64,000 bases of DNA from Paenibacillus prosopidis (GCF_003337375.1 NZ_QPJD01000021.1:51398-115397), one strand, 5' to 3'. Numbered from the stretch's first letter, positions 24,566 to 34,161 are shown. Notes: generated by a model not told the origin, from the letters alone. Numbers and translations are program-made.

Positions 24566-25450
24566 CTAATCGAACTGCAGGCGATCGATGGAAGGAAGCT
24601 CCTTCGCCATGCGGAAATCACCGGGCGGGAAGCCGACTCTGCTGCGAAACACCTTGCTAAAATAGCTGCCGCTCGAATAACCGACGGCAAACGCAATGTC
24701 CTCGACCGACAAGGCCGTGAAGCGCAGCAGCTCGACCGCTTTCTTGATTCGAAGCTTCGTGACGTAATCCATCGGCGACATGCCTGTCGTTTGCGTAAAC
24801 ATTCTCGTAAAATAATACTTTGACAACCCGGCGGCATTAGCGACGTCATCCAAGCTTTGCAGCTTATTATATTCTGCTTCCATATAAGCGGCAGCCTGCT
24901 GAATCTGAACGGGCCAATTCGCTCTTTCTTTTTGCTGTACCGAGCCTGATTGAAGCAGCTCCATCATGAAACGGTATAGAGATGCCGAAGCCTGATAGCT
25001 ATTCTGAATGCGATTGCCGCGGGCATCCCCATATAAGCTTTGCAGTGCACGGACGGCTGCACTCGACTGCTCGAGCTTAGGCGTGGCGCCAATGCTCTGA
25101 ACGAGCTCAGTCCACAGCTCCCGCAAATGCCGCTGACGGAACAGCACGAAATAAAACTCCCATTTGTCGCTTGTTTTCGGTAAGCAGTAATGATGATCGC
25201 CTGGAATTTCCGCCAAAAAGGCTGAACCGGCGGGAACTTCGCAGGTATCTTCTCCGAGGCGGAATTGGCCGGAACCGGAAACGGTATATTGAAACAAATA
25301 TAAGGGGCCGTCGATACGCTTCATCCCGTCCCAGTAATAATCGTGCTGCGTCACAAGCTGGTAGCCGACAGCGAACAGCTGATAGATCGGAAGCTGCGGC
25401 GGGTCTTGGAAACGGTAGCCATAAGCGCCATAGGGGTTGTGCTGAGCCAT
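24566..25450 (-). CDS. AraC-family transcriptional regulator
   Basis: 294 residues from ATG 25450 (MAQHNPYGAYGYRF), 10 bases after AGGAGGAG; a longer start at 25507 is less likely. The N-terminal cupin-type sensor (YTVSGSGQFRLGED, VPAGSAFLAEIPGDH) precedes two helix-turn-helix motifs (SLDDVANAAGLSKYYFTRMF and VEDIAFAVGYSSGSYFSKVF). It lies 109 bp upstream of the GH27 gene and probably activates it in response to a sugar. Confidence 0.88.
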   Translation of the reverse strand: MAQHNPYGAYGYRFQDPPQLPIYQLFAVGYQLVTQHDYYWDGMKRIDGPLYLFQYTVSGSGQFRLGEDTCEVPAGSAFLAEIPGDHHYCLPKTSDKWEFYFVLFRQRHLRELWTELVQSIGATPKLEQSSAAVRALQSLYGDARGNRIQNSYQASASLYRFMMELLQSGSVQQKERANWPVQIQQAAAYMEAEYNKLQSLDDVANAAGLSKYYFTRMFTQTTGMSPMDYVTKLRIKKAVELLRFTALSVEDIAFAVGYSSGSYFSKVFRSRVGFPPGDFRMAKELPSIDRLQFD

Positions 25451-25585
25451 GTCGGATAACTCCTCCTCCTGTGCAATGTAATTTGTATAGCGGAAAGATG
25501 TCAACATTAACTATTGAACTGTGTGCGAATTTCTATCATAATGTTAGAAAAACTAACGTCAATTATCGGAAGGACGGCAGTGTTT

Positions 25586-25987
25586 ATGGATCTCATTCGC
25601 GTTTTCATTTATGGTTCGCTGCTTCCCGGTCACAGCAATCATCATGTTGTCGCTAATTTTGTGCACGACTACTCGCCAGGCCAAATTGCCGGCCGGTTAG
25701 TCGATTTTGGTCCATACCCGGCTGCCATTCGCGATTCCGTTGCAAAGGAATGCAATAGTATTATACGTGGACAATGGATTACCGTCGACAGAGCGGGCCT
25801 TGCTTCGATGGATGTACTTGAGGACTTTCACGGTATTGATGAGTATAACGACTACGACCGCATTTGGGTACAGGACATTCAAAATGCAGAGGTCTCGGGA
25901 TGGGTATACGTATGGGACACAAATAGAGGCTGCCCGGCTATTCCGGAGGCCTATTGGCCGGATTTCTTCGCCCGCAAGAGCGGGTAA
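25586..25987 (+). CDS. Gamma-glutamylcyclotransferase-like (AIG2/YtfP) protein
   Basis: 133 residues from ATG 25586 (MDLIRVFIYGSLLPGHSNH). FIYGSLLPG is the family's substrate-binding YGSL motif and a catalytic-type Glu is in DVLEDFHGIDEYN. Family members cyclise gamma-glutamyl amines or peptides. A longer frame from 25514 is possible but has no ribosome site. It is divergent from the AraC gene. Confidence 0.82.
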   Translation: MDLIRVFIYGSLLPGHSNHHVVANFVHDYSPGQIAGRLVDFGPYPAAIRDSVAKECNSIIRGQWITVDRAGLASMDVLEDFHGIDEYNDYDRIWVQDIQNAEVSGWVYVWDTNRGCPAIPEAYWPDFFARKSG

Positions 25988-26029
25988 GCTTGTGCGGGAG
26001 TCATCGTGTATCCGTTCCCGGACACAAAT

Positions 26030-26074
26030 AAAGGCACTGTCCCAAAGCGTGATTAACGCGGGAGAGTGCCTTTC
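26030..26074. terminator. Hairpin between converging genes
   Basis: AAAGGCACT pairs with AGTGCCTTT; it sits between the plus-strand AIG2-like gene and the small minus-strand gene and can serve both. Confidence 0.75.
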
Positions 26075-26104
26075 ATCGTCCTGCATGTCCCAGCCGGACA
26101 GCTG

Positions 26105-26257
26105 TTAGCTGTCGTCTTCTTCCTGCTCCGCGCTATAAGCGATCAGCACGACATCCGAGCCGTATTGCTTGCTTAGCTTCTCCTCCAGCTTGTGAATAGC
26201 GTCAAGCGCATCAGTTTGGCTGCTAAGCTCGGCGATCCGAAAGTCTTTGTCCATCAT
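26105..26257 (-). CDS. 50-residue conserved-looking small protein
   Basis: On the minus strand the frame from ATG 26257 (or adjacent ATG 26254) encodes MMDKDFRIAELSSQTDALDA, IHKLEEKLSKQYGSDVVLIA and an acidic end EQEEDDS. It is helical at the start with a short strand (DVVLIAY) and has a GGGAG ribosome site. It has the composition of a real protein and fills the gap between terminator and copD promoter region. Function unknown. Confidence 0.7.
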   Translation of the reverse strand: MMDKDFRIAELSSQTDALDAIHKLEEKLSKQYGSDVVLIAYSAEQEEDDS

Positions 26258-26430
26258 CGTCTCCCACATCCTTCTTTATTTTGCACTATGAATAGAATTA
26301 ACACGATGGCTCTCCGTTATACGGAACGGGACGGTATAAGAATGGGCTCTGCTGCGCCATAGGCCGTTTCGTTGTTCTTTTGGTTACGGTCTAGTACACT
26401 GAAGCTGAACAATATAAAGGAAGTGACATC

Positions 26431-27801
26431 GTGGGCAATATGAAATACATAGTCTTTTTATCGCTATTTCTGCTTTTCTCCGCAGCCTCGCCCTTACTAA
26501 TCGCAGCATCAAGCGTATCGGCGCAACCGCTATCCATAATCGAGGCATCCGCCTTCGATCCGCATCGGCAGGTCGGACACGATCATTCGGCCGCTGACTA
26601 TGCGGATGCCGGCGTCACCGTGGAGCAAGCTTTATTTTATGCGGTTAGAACGGCTTATTATTTCGCGCTTATGGCTGCAGCAGGCATGATGCTGTGGACG
26701 ATTGCCCTACCGGCAGGAGCAAATGAAACCGCGAGGCAGCTTGTGGATAAATGGAGCTTACTCGCATTACGGGGGCTGCTGATCGCTGTCCTTGCATTCG
26801 TCTTTGTTCATGTCCAAGCCTTATTGAAGGGATATGAGGGGGGCATTGCGAATGAATGGCTGCGCTTGCTTACCGAAACAGCGACAGGAAGGTCGTTTCT
26901 AGGCATAGCCGTCCTTTCGTTACTCGGCTTTGCAGTGCTGCGGTTAAATGATTCATTCAAAATGGTTTGGGCGCTGCTGCTCGCGGCTTCAGAAAGCTTT
27001 AACGGCCACGTCAATGCTCTGCCAGCCAGCACGTTAGCCATCGTAATTGATTTTGTCCATCTTATATGCTCGGCTTTGTGGGCAGGGGGCTTAATGCTGC
27101 TCCTGTTGTTTTGGTATGCTGACCGCAAGGAGGCGGCCAGGTTTGCCGAGAAATTTACAAAGGTTGCATGGCTGTCGATCTTGCTGCTTACAGCGAGCGG
27201 AATTGGAATGACTTATCTCATACTCCCGTCTTGGCGTTACTTGCTTTATACGGATTGGGGAATTATGCTGCTCGCGAAAGCGGTTATCGTTGTTCTGGTC
27301 ATTGCAGTCGGAGCTTTATTGCACATAAGGGCAAGGCAACGAGAGCTGCCAAGCGGCAGGATGCTGAAGCTGGACGGCCTGTTGCTGAGCCTCATCATAA
27401 TCATCGTAAGTGTGTTTACCTATTTGAGCCCTGTACCGAAAACCGTACCGCTGTCCTATCATAAAATGGGCGATACCCTGCATTACACGCTGGCCGTGAC
27501 GCCTAATGGACCAGGACCAAATCGGGTAACGCTGAAGGTGTGGCTGCCTGAACAGCTTGGCGCCCCAGTGGAGGTGCAATTGCGGCTGCTTGCGGACGAG
27601 CATCCGGAGCGGTCTGCCATCGATGTCCCGTTGCATAGCGTAGAGACTGAGGCGGAGGAGTCGTTCCCAGGTTTTATTGAATCGGATTATCTAGCAGAAA
27701 AAGTGGATGTACCTTCGCGCGGCGCATGGACGGCGGAGCTTGTCATTATCGATGCAACAGGTGCGGAAACGAAGCAATCCATCGCATTTCGCAACGACTA
27801 A
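26431..27801 (+). CDS. CopD-family copper resistance membrane protein
   Basis: 456 residues from GTG 26431 with AAGGAAG upstream. A signal-like N-terminus is followed by a GHDHSAADYAD segment rich in metal ligands, about eight membrane helices typical of CopD (for example FVHLICSALWAGGLMLLL and ASESFNGHVNAL), and a C-terminal extracellular beta domain (PLSYHKMGDTLHYTLAVTP). CopD proteins are thought to move copper across the membrane with CopC; no separate copC is nearby, and the C-terminal domain may fill that role. It heads an operon with a kinase and response regulator. Confidence 0.85.
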   Translation: MGNMKYIVFLSLFLLFSAASPLLIAASSVSAQPLSIIEASAFDPHRQVGHDHSAADYADAGVTVEQALFYAVRTAYYFALMAAAGMMLWTIALPAGANETARQLVDKWSLLALRGLLIAVLAFVFVHVQALLKGYEGGIANEWLRLLTETATGRSFLGIAVLSLLGFAVLRLNDSFKMVWALLLAASESFNGHVNALPASTLAIVIDFVHLICSALWAGGLMLLLLFWYADRKEAARFAEKFTKVAWLSILLLTASGIGMTYLILPSWRYLLYTDWGIMLLAKAVIVVLVIAVGALLHIRARQRELPSGRMLKLDGLLLSLIIIIVSVFTYLSPVPKTVPLSYHKMGDTLHYTLAVTPNGPGPNRVTLKVWLPEQLGAPVEVQLRLLADEHPERSAIDVPLHSVETEAEESFPGFIESDYLAEKVDVPSRGAWTAELVIIDATGAETKQSIAFRND

Positions 27802-27824
27802 ACCTGGAAGGGAGCAGGAGTGTA

Positions 27825-28676
27825 ATGTCGTATAAATGGTTGAAATGGCTCATTTTATGGATTCCGACGGTCACGATAGGGGTGTGGGAATATTTGCGCC
27901 ATATGCTGCTGCTTCCGTTCATTTCAATGGATCTAGGCAATTTGCTCGCTCCCGTCTTCGTATTTCTTATATCATTAACGCTGCTGCGGTCGCTGTTCGC
28001 TAAGCTGGAGCAAATGCAGGAATCGCTTCAGCGCGAGCGTATCGTCAAAGCGGCTTTCGAGGAACGGGAGCAATTGGCCCGTGAGCTGCATGACGGCATC
28101 TCGCAATCGCTGTTCATGCTTTCGGTTAAGCTGGACAAGCTGGAGCGGGCGCAATCGGATTCGGATGTGCAGCAAACGACGGAGCAAATAAGGCTGACGG
28201 TGCGCCATGTCTATGACGATGTGAGACAATCGATTGCCAACCTGCACGATGCGCCGTTCCCGGAGGATATGTCCTGGATGCAAAGCATCCATCATTTGGC
28301 AGCCGAGATCGAGCAAACCAGCGGCATACAGACGACCGTGGAATGGCATGTTCAAGAGCGTTTGTTGTCTTATAAGCAAAAGGTTGAGCTGCTTGCCATT
28401 ATGCGCGAAGCTCTTATGAATGTGCAAAAGCATGCCCGGGCTGGGCGGATCGTTATTCGCGGGGATTATGAAGCCGCTATCCATTCGGATGATAGCACCT
28501 TCAGATGCACAATTTTAGACGACGGCATAGGAGTATCAGAGCAGATGCTTTACGAAAAAGGGAAATACGGCGTTAAAATGATGCAGGAACGGGCTGCCGC
28601 AATGGGCTGGACATTGACGGTGCAGGCAGCACAGCATCAAGGAACAAAGGTTGAAATAATAGGCAGGAGCATATGA
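27825..28676 (+). CDS. NarL-type sensor histidine kinase
   Basis: 283 residues from ATG 27825, after GGGAGCAGGAG, 23 bp behind copD. Two membrane segments (about 5-22 and 30-55) with almost no external loop are followed by a HisKA_3 domain with phosphorylated His89 in ARELHDGISQSLF, and a HATPase domain (REALMNVQKHARAG, DDGIGV). It resembles LiaS/DesK-type membrane-sensing kinases. Its gene overlaps the response regulator by 4 bases. Because it is co-transcribed with copD it may sense copper or membrane stress; this is inference. Confidence 0.9.
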   Translation: MSYKWLKWLILWIPTVTIGVWEYLRHMLLLPFISMDLGNLLAPVFVFLISLTLLRSLFAKLEQMQESLQRERIVKAAFEEREQLARELHDGISQSLFMLSVKLDKLERAQSDSDVQQTTEQIRLTVRHVYDDVRQSIANLHDAPFPEDMSWMQSIHHLAAEIEQTSGIQTTVEWHVQERLLSYKQKVELLAIMREALMNVQKHARAGRIVIRGDYEAAIHSDDSTFRCTILDDGIGVSEQMLYEKGKYGVKMMQERAAAMGWTLTVQAAQHQGTKVEIIGRSI

Positions 28677-29383
28677 AGATGACGGAAAAAATCGAACAGG
28701 TACGTGTGTTTTTGGTCGATGACCATCCGCATGGGCGCGAAGGAATGCGCGATATCGTCATGAGCGACGATTCCTTTGCCATTGTAGGAGAGGCGGCGAG
28801 CGGCGAGGAGGCGATTGCAGCCATACCTGAAACGCAGCCTGAATTGGTGCTGATGGACATTAATATGCCGGGAATGGGCGGTCTCGAAGCGACACAGCAG
28901 CTGAAGCTGCTTATGCCTACTTTGAAAATCGTGATGGTAACGGTATCTGATGACATTACCCACCTGTTCGAAGCGATTAAGCGGGGAGCGCAGGGCTATT
29001 TGCTCAAAAATTTAGCGCCATCGGCCTGGATGGAATATTTGCGCGCTGTATCGCTTGACGAGGCGCCGATGTCTAAGGAGCTTGCGTTCCGGCTGCTGCA
29101 GGAATTTTCAACAGACAAGGGACAGGAGGCAAAGCGGATAGCGGGCAAACCACAGAAGCTGAACAAAGACGCGGCCATCATTACGACTCCTTTGACGGAA
29201 CGGGAGAAGGAAGTGCTGGAGCGGGTTGCTACCGGTGCGTCAAACCGCGAAATTGCCGGCCAATTTGGACTGTCTGAGCATACGGTCAAAAATCACCTCA
29301 AAAACATTTTGCAAAAGCTTCATCTCGACAACCGGGTGCAGCTGACACGCTACGCGATGGAGCAGGGACTGATCGAAAGGTAA
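28673..29383 (+). CDS. NarL/LuxR-family response regulator
   Basis: 236 residues. The receiver domain has the acidic pair in VFLVDDHPHGREG, the phosphorylated Asp62 in VLMDINMPGMGG and a conserved Lys in GYLLKNLAPS. A C-terminal LuxR helix-turn-helix (LTEREKEVLERVATGASN, then REIAGQFGLSEHTVKNHL) binds DNA. It is the partner of the overlapping kinase gene and probably controls the copD operon. Confidence 0.93.
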   Translation: MKMTEKIEQVRVFLVDDHPHGREGMRDIVMSDDSFAIVGEAASGEEAIAAIPETQPELVLMDINMPGMGGLEATQQLKLLMPTLKIVMVTVSDDITHLFEAIKRGAQGYLLKNLAPSAWMEYLRAVSLDEAPMSKELAFRLLQEFSTDKGQEAKRIAGKPQKLNKDAAIITTPLTEREKEVLERVATGASNREIAGQFGLSEHTVKNHLKNILQKLHLDNRVQLTRYAMEQGLIER

Positions 29384-29414
29384 ATGCCGTGACATGACTT
29401 GCTTAATGTCTTAT

Positions 29415-30533
29415 CTAAACATAACTGCTTCCGTTCCATTGATAAAATTCGAGCATTTCAAGGTCGATTTCGATCCCGATCCCATGGCCGGAGGGAACGG
29501 TAATTTCTCCATCCGACGGATAAATCGGGATTAATTTAGTAAACGGATTATCCATAACATCCCATTCAACAGGCTCGATGGTGTCCGTTCCCATTTTGCT
29601 CCATGCTTCCAAACAGGCTTGAGCGAAAATGGCGTATAAGCGCGTTAATGCACCGTCAAAGGTATGCGGCGTTGTACGTATGCCGAAATTTCTGGCAAGC
29701 CTTAATGTTTCCCTGTATCCGTCTATCCCTGTGACATGAAGAGGGTCGGGAGTGATGAAATCAAGAGCATGCTGTGTAAGGATAGGAAGGAAATCGGCCG
29801 CCGCCTCGATATTTTCACCGCCGGCAAGCGGTGCATTTAAACGGTTTCTCAGCATCGCATAGCCGGCAGTGTGGCTAATCGGCAGCGGTTCTTCAACCCA
29901 AAGGAGATTAGGCCATCCCTCAAGAAGAGATTGCCATTTAAGAGCAGCAGCCACATCATAGCTTTGATTGGCGTCCAAAGCCAATTCAATCTTTCCTTGC
30001 AGCGAGTTCTGTATTAAGAGGATATGCTGTTGATCCTCAGCGATAGATTTTCCACCTATCTTCACCTTGATTTTATCAAATCCCTGATTAACCGCATTTT
30101 CAACGGTCCTTAGGGAATGCTTTTGCCAGTCCATCTCTTCCGAATAGGACTGAAACGAAGCATAAACGGGCACTTTCTCGCGAAACTTGCCTCCCCAAAG
30201 GCCGCATACGGAAACTCCGCATATTTTTGCCATAATTTCGGTTAATGCCATACTAACGGCCGAAGCCGCGCGCGTATGCCATTTTTTTATGCTCCGGACT
30301 AAAAGGTTTCTATCGGCGACAGATTTTCCGGTCAAATAAGGAATGATACGCTCGTGAAATCCTTTATGCAAGGTTGGAAGCCAATCGACGCATTCGCCCC
30401 AACCCTCGACGCCGGTATCAGTCGTTATCCGGATCATATAACAGGCCCGGTACGATTTAATGCCGTTGGCGTCCCCATACGGCTTAGGAAGGCGATAAAA
30501 GAGCGGAAACGTATCGATTTTATGAATCTGCAA
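29415..30533 (-). CDS. Mandelate racemase/muconate-lactonizing enzyme family protein
   Basis: 372 residues of the enolase superfamily: N-terminal capping domain with GVEGWGEC, catalytic Lys-x-Lys in FDKIKVKIGG, and metal ligands in LALDANQSYD, WVEEPLP and AGGEN; a late His-Thr (TTPHTFDGA) completes the site. It is a complete family member that would abstract a proton next to a carboxylate of a sugar acid. The substrate cannot be read from sequence. CAGCCTCC on the plus strand gives GGAGGCTG before the start. Confidence 0.85.
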   Translation of the reverse strand: MQIHKIDTFPLFYRLPKPYGDANGIKSYRACYMIRITTDTGVEGWGECVDWLPTLHKGFHERIIPYLTGKSVADRNLLVRSIKKWHTRAASAVSMALTEIMAKICGVSVCGLWGGKFREKVPVYASFQSYSEEMDWQKHSLRTVENAVNQGFDKIKVKIGGKSIAEDQQHILLIQNSLQGKIELALDANQSYDVAAALKWQSLLEGWPNLLWVEEPLPISHTAGYAMLRNRLNAPLAGGENIEAAADFLPILTQHALDFITPDPLHVTGIDGYRETLRLARNFGIRTTPHTFDGALTRLYAIFAQACLEAWSKMGTDTIEPVEWDVMDNPFTKLIPIYPSDGEITVPSGHGIGIEIDLEMLEFYQWNGSSYV

Positions 30534-30565
30534 ATTATGCAGCCTCCTTAACTTTTAATTGCCGA

Positions 30566-31189
30566 TTAGTTTGGCGTAGCGGAAAAAAAGATTTCATTGT
30601 AGACAAAGCACTTTGTAAACTTTTTCAATACCTGACACTTAAACCGCCCGGCTTGAAATAATTCCAAATAGCTGTCCTCATTACGTATATAATCGCCGTC
30701 ATCATACCAGTTCATAAACCGGTTATTAAATTTATTTTTATTGCATAGGTATGGCTCCATGACAATGACTCTTCCACCAGGCTTTAAGATCCTCTCAAAT
30801 TCAAGCAGATAATCCTTGATCTGATCGTCTGATATGTGATGAAGAACCGCAACTACAATAATATAATCAACCGATTCATTATGCGTCGGAATCCGTTTTT
30901 CATCAAATATCATAAAGTTGTGGTTCGGGTAAAGCCGCTTGGAAAGATCAACCCTCTCTGCACTCGGTTCGATCCCTAGATAATGACTGGGATTACATAT
31001 GGAACAATTTGCGCCGGTACCGGACCCAAAATCCAGCACGGCTTTATTGTCCAAAACGAAATGGCTCTCAATGTGGTCGTGGATGTATTTTTTTGTAAAC
31101 CATCGCGGACGAACAAACCAATGGTACAATTGCGGAGAAAGATGCATTTTGTCAGTACTCACCACCATTTCTTTAAAGTAACGAAACAT
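30566..31189 (-). CDS. Class I SAM-dependent methyltransferase
   Basis: 207 residues with motif I VLDFGSGTGANCS, an acidic motif II region (YLGIEPSAERVDLSK), VDYIIVVAVLHHISDD and ILKPGGRVIVMEPYL. These are the methyltransferase type 11 features. The substrate is unknown. It lies between the enolase-superfamily gene and the three-repeat protein, all on the minus strand but with separate spacers. Confidence 0.85.
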   Translation of the reverse strand: MFRYFKEMVVSTDKMHLSPQLYHWFVRPRWFTKKYIHDHIESHFVLDNKAVLDFGSGTGANCSICNPSHYLGIEPSAERVDLSKRLYPNHNFMIFDEKRIPTHNESVDYIIVVAVLHHISDDQIKDYLLEFERILKPGGRVIVMEPYLCNKNKFNNRFMNWYDDGDYIRNEDSYLELFQAGRFKCQVLKKFTKCFVYNEIFFSATPN

Positions 31190-31240
31190 AATTTAACTCT
31201 TTCCTCCAGTAAACATACATGGAAAATATTACTGATCCGG

Positions 31241-31289
31241 AAAAAACAAAAAGCGCATCTCTTTATAAACCATAAAGAAGATGCGCTTT
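31241..31289 (-). terminator. Terminator of the three-repeat protein gene
   Basis: On the minus strand AAAGCGCATCTTCTTTAT pairs with ATAAAGAGATGCGCTTT and is followed by TTGTTTTTTCC. The stem is long and almost perfect. Confidence 0.88.
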
Positions 31290-31307
31290 CGCTTTCTTCA
31301 ACCTCGA

Positions 31308-32348
31308 TTAATGGACTGGTTCGTTATCTATAATAAGTTCATCAACCAGTTCGTTTTTGAACATCAGAGAGAGGTTAAGACCGTCGTAGTCCCTTTCTTT
31401 GTCAAGCTCCTTCATTAGCGCGGAAGTAATAGCTCCAGCATCGTTGACGTTGGGTTGGTCGCGGAAATCAATGAAGCCGGTTAACCGGCGATGCCTAATG
31501 TTTACAGTTGCGGTTCCGATCGGTAGTTTTCCGGCAGTATGCTGATAAATCTCGTAGGTTAAAACTTCTCCGTCATCACGGGCTAAAATGACGTTAAAAT
31601 CTTCCTCCTCCGCAGAATCCCTGATTACCTCGACCGGAGTATCCAATAGGTCATCGTGGGTCAATTCCACGGTTTCTAATAGTTCCCCATTGAATTTATG
31701 GTTAATAATGAATGTATCCACAATATCTTCATCAAAATCCGAAACCAGCAGCTCAGTGATATTTTCGACTTCATCGTCATCCGGCTCGATTACCCAGCGT
31801 ACATCCCCCGAAATGTGCGCATGGTCAGTTCTGAGTAAGGCCTCAGCTATCCATTTTCCTTTGTTGTCGTAAACCTGATAATCGATGCGATTCCGTTTTT
31901 TGTTCACCATTACCAATTCGTATTCGGCGGATTCCCAATCCTCCGCTGACACTTCGTTCTCGTCGGAAAAATGAGTTTGACGCTGTGGGCTGTAATCTTG
32001 CCGGTCTCGAGTAGTAAACTCCTCTGCGTTAAACTCCTCTGTCTTGGCTTCATAATCCTCCTCAGCCGTAGTTACAATATCATCGAAACGGCTGAAAGTC
32101 ATGACAACATCGCATGCCTCTGCCCCGACTGCATCGATCAAGGATTGAATATAGTCCTTCAAGTAGGATTCGACGCGTTGTTTGTAAGCAGGCTTCAATG
32201 ATTCCTTGTCCAGCTGGACGGACCCCGTGACGCGGTCTCCTTCCCTGTATACCAGTGTTAAGGAACCCGCAAACCGGCCGCCTACCATAATATCACTGAA
32301 TTCTCCCCCGGCCGTTCTAAGGTTCGGCCTGATTTCGATATTTCGCAT
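31308..32348 (-). CDS. Unknown acidic protein with three related repeats
   Basis: 346 residues, no signal peptide or membrane helix. Three segments follow one pattern: FAGSLTLVYREGDRVTGSVQ (about 27-46), WIAEALLRTDHAHISGDVRW (about 165-185) and PIGTATVNIRHRRLTGFIDF (about 275-295), each followed by a helix and an acidic strand (DDIV, EDIVDTFII, VDELII). The first and second repeats are joined by a long acidic linker. It looks like a triplicated alpha/beta domain of unknown function. Plus-strand GGCGAAAACATG and GGGAGG-type sequence lie upstream of the start. Confidence 0.7.
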   Translation of the reverse strand: MRNIEIRPNLRTAGGEFSDIMVGGRFAGSLTLVYREGDRVTGSVQLDKESLKPAYKQRVESYLKDYIQSLIDAVGAEACDVVMTFSRFDDIVTTAEEDYEAKTEEFNAEEFTTRDRQDYSPQRQTHFSDENEVSAEDWESAEYELVMVNKKRNRIDYQVYDNKGKWIAEALLRTDHAHISGDVRWVIEPDDDEVENITELLVSDFDEDIVDTFIINHKFNGELLETVELTHDDLLDTPVEVIRDSAEEEDFNVILARDDGEVLTYEIYQHTAGKLPIGTATVNIRHRRLTGFIDFRDQPNVNDAGAITSALMKELDKERDYDGLNLSLMFKNELVDELIIDNEPVH

Positions 32349-32511
32349 GTTTTCGCCTCCCGTATGATTATAAAGCAGCGTTTGTTAATGTTCCCGAACC
32401 GGGACGGAAATATAGATGCCCCTTTGAGCTCCGCTGTTTCTGGAATAATTTATTTCAATTCAAGAGAAAATAAACCAGGAAAAAAAGCTTTAAAGAAGGT
32501 TGGGAAATCCT

Positions 32512-34098
32512 ATGAAAGCAAGACATAAAAAGGCCATTATGTTCGTGGTATGCCTAAGTTTGCTTATTACCGGCTGCACGGGGGAGTCTGGAGAGCGGAT
32601 CAAACAACTGAAAGCAAAGTCCAATGCCACAGTAAATCAAAACAACAAACCCGTCGTATTTATCATCATCGATTCTTTGATGGACAAGCCTCTGCGGAAA
32701 GCGATGCAAGAAGGCCGCGCTCCCGCTCTGCAGTTTTTGATCAATAACGGAAAATATTTTCCGAAGGTCGTCAGTTCGTTTCCCACGATGTCTGTGACGA
32801 TTGACAGTACATTATTAACAGGAGTGTATGCAGACCGGCACCAAGTGCCTGGACTAGTCTGGTACAGCGGTAAAGAAGGCCGCATGATTTTTTATGGAAA
32901 TGGTGCCAAGGAAGCCTTGAAAATCAATCAACCGCAAGTACTTATGGATGCTATTTATCAGTTGAATCAGGTTCAATTGAACAAAAAAACGAAAACGATA
33001 CATGAGGAGCTGGCTGAAAAAGGAAAAAACTCCGCATCGATCAATGCTGTCGTTTTTAGAGGGAAAACGGCGCATGCCTTACGCATGCCGCAATGGGTAG
33101 CGGACAGCACAAGTTTACCGGAACAAATCAATGTAACAGGACCGAAATGGTTATCCTATGCGGCGCTTGCACAGCAAGATCCGAACAATATCCTGGATAC
33201 CACAGTCTGGAAAAAATATGGAATGAACGACGAATTATCCGCGCAGGACACTGCTTATCTTATTAAACAAAATAAACGTCCAACGGTCACGATTACTTAT
33301 TTTCCGGAAAATGATAATGTCGTCCATCGAAAAGGCCCTTCTGAATTGGGGGGGATTGAAAAAGCCGATCAAGCGCTACAGGAGGTGCTGGGTGCTTACG
33401 GCTCATGGGATCAAGCTGTAAAAAACGCCATATGGGTCGTCATGGGAGACAGCGGGCAAAGCTATGTCTATGATGACCGGAAAGCAGCCGAGGTTGATTT
33501 AAGGCCGCTTTTGAACCGGTACCGTATAGCAAAATTAAATCAAACTGTCAGGACCGAGGACCAAATTGTGATCGCCGCTAACGAACGGATGGCCTATGTT
33601 TATGCGATAGATGCTAAGGTTGAGATATCTGATCTCGTGGAGCTTTTGAAAAACGAGGAGAAGCTAGATATCATCGCTATGAAAGACGGTAAAAATATTC
33701 GTATCACTGCAGGGATAAACGGCAAAACGTTTTCTTACCGCCCAGGCGGAAAGTATGTGGATGAATATGGGCAATCGTGGACATTTTCGGGCGACTCCGA
33801 CCTCGTGGATATTATGATAACGAACAACCGGATCAAGTATGGAAAGTATCCTGACGTACTTGCCAGATTATACGGGTCCATGAATTCTCATGAAGGAAAA
33901 TATGTTGTCGTCACGGTGCAGCCGGGATACGAAATTGTCGGTGAAAATTCTCCTACCCACTTCAACGGAGGGGCCCACGGTTCGCTGCATGAACTGGATT
34001 CACTTGTGCCATTAATTGTAACCGGAACGAGTACCCGGCCTAAAACATTGCGATCTGTTGATATCAAAGACTGGATTCTGAAAATAGTTAACGGATAA
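32512..34098 (+). CDS. Lipoprotein alkaline-phosphatase-superfamily phosphodiesterase
   Basis: About 528 residues from ATG 32512, 11 bases after AGAAGGT; an alternative TTG at 32500 adds four residues. A lipobox (LLITGC) predicts membrane anchoring outside the cell. The type I phosphodiesterase/nucleotide pyrophosphatase core has metal Asp in VFIIIDSLMD, the nucleophile Thr/Ser region VVSSFPTMSVT, MGDSGQSYV and a late metal His in HFNGGAHGSL. It probably hydrolyses phosphodiesters or phosphomonoesters at the cell surface. The target is unknown. Confidence 0.85.
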   Translation: MKARHKKAIMFVVCLSLLITGCTGESGERIKQLKAKSNATVNQNNKPVVFIIIDSLMDKPLRKAMQEGRAPALQFLINNGKYFPKVVSSFPTMSVTIDSTLLTGVYADRHQVPGLVWYSGKEGRMIFYGNGAKEALKINQPQVLMDAIYQLNQVQLNKKTKTIHEELAEKGKNSASINAVVFRGKTAHALRMPQWVADSTSLPEQINVTGPKWLSYAALAQQDPNNILDTTVWKKYGMNDELSAQDTAYLIKQNKRPTVTITYFPENDNVVHRKGPSELGGIEKADQALQEVLGAYGSWDQAVKNAIWVVMGDSGQSYVYDDRKAAEVDLRPLLNRYRIAKLNQTVRTEDQIVIAANERMAYVYAIDAKVEISDLVELLKNEEKLDIIAMKDGKNIRITAGINGKTFSYRPGGKYVDEYGQSWTFSGDSDLVDIMITNNRIKYGKYPDVLARLYGSMNSHEGKYVVVTVQPGYEIVGENSPTHFNGGAHGSLHELDSLVPLIVTGTSTRPKTLRSVDIKDWILKIVNG

Positions 34099-34132
34099 GC
34101 TGGCAAATCATATGAAACACGAACCTTAATTG

Positions 34133-34161
34133 TTGCAACGCTGCAACAGATTGCATATAAT
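34133..34161 (+). promoter_or_regulatory. SigA promoter of pheST
   Basis: TTGCAA (34133-34138), a 17-base spacer and TATAAT (34156-34161), about 25 bases before the T-box stem I. Confidence 0.75.
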
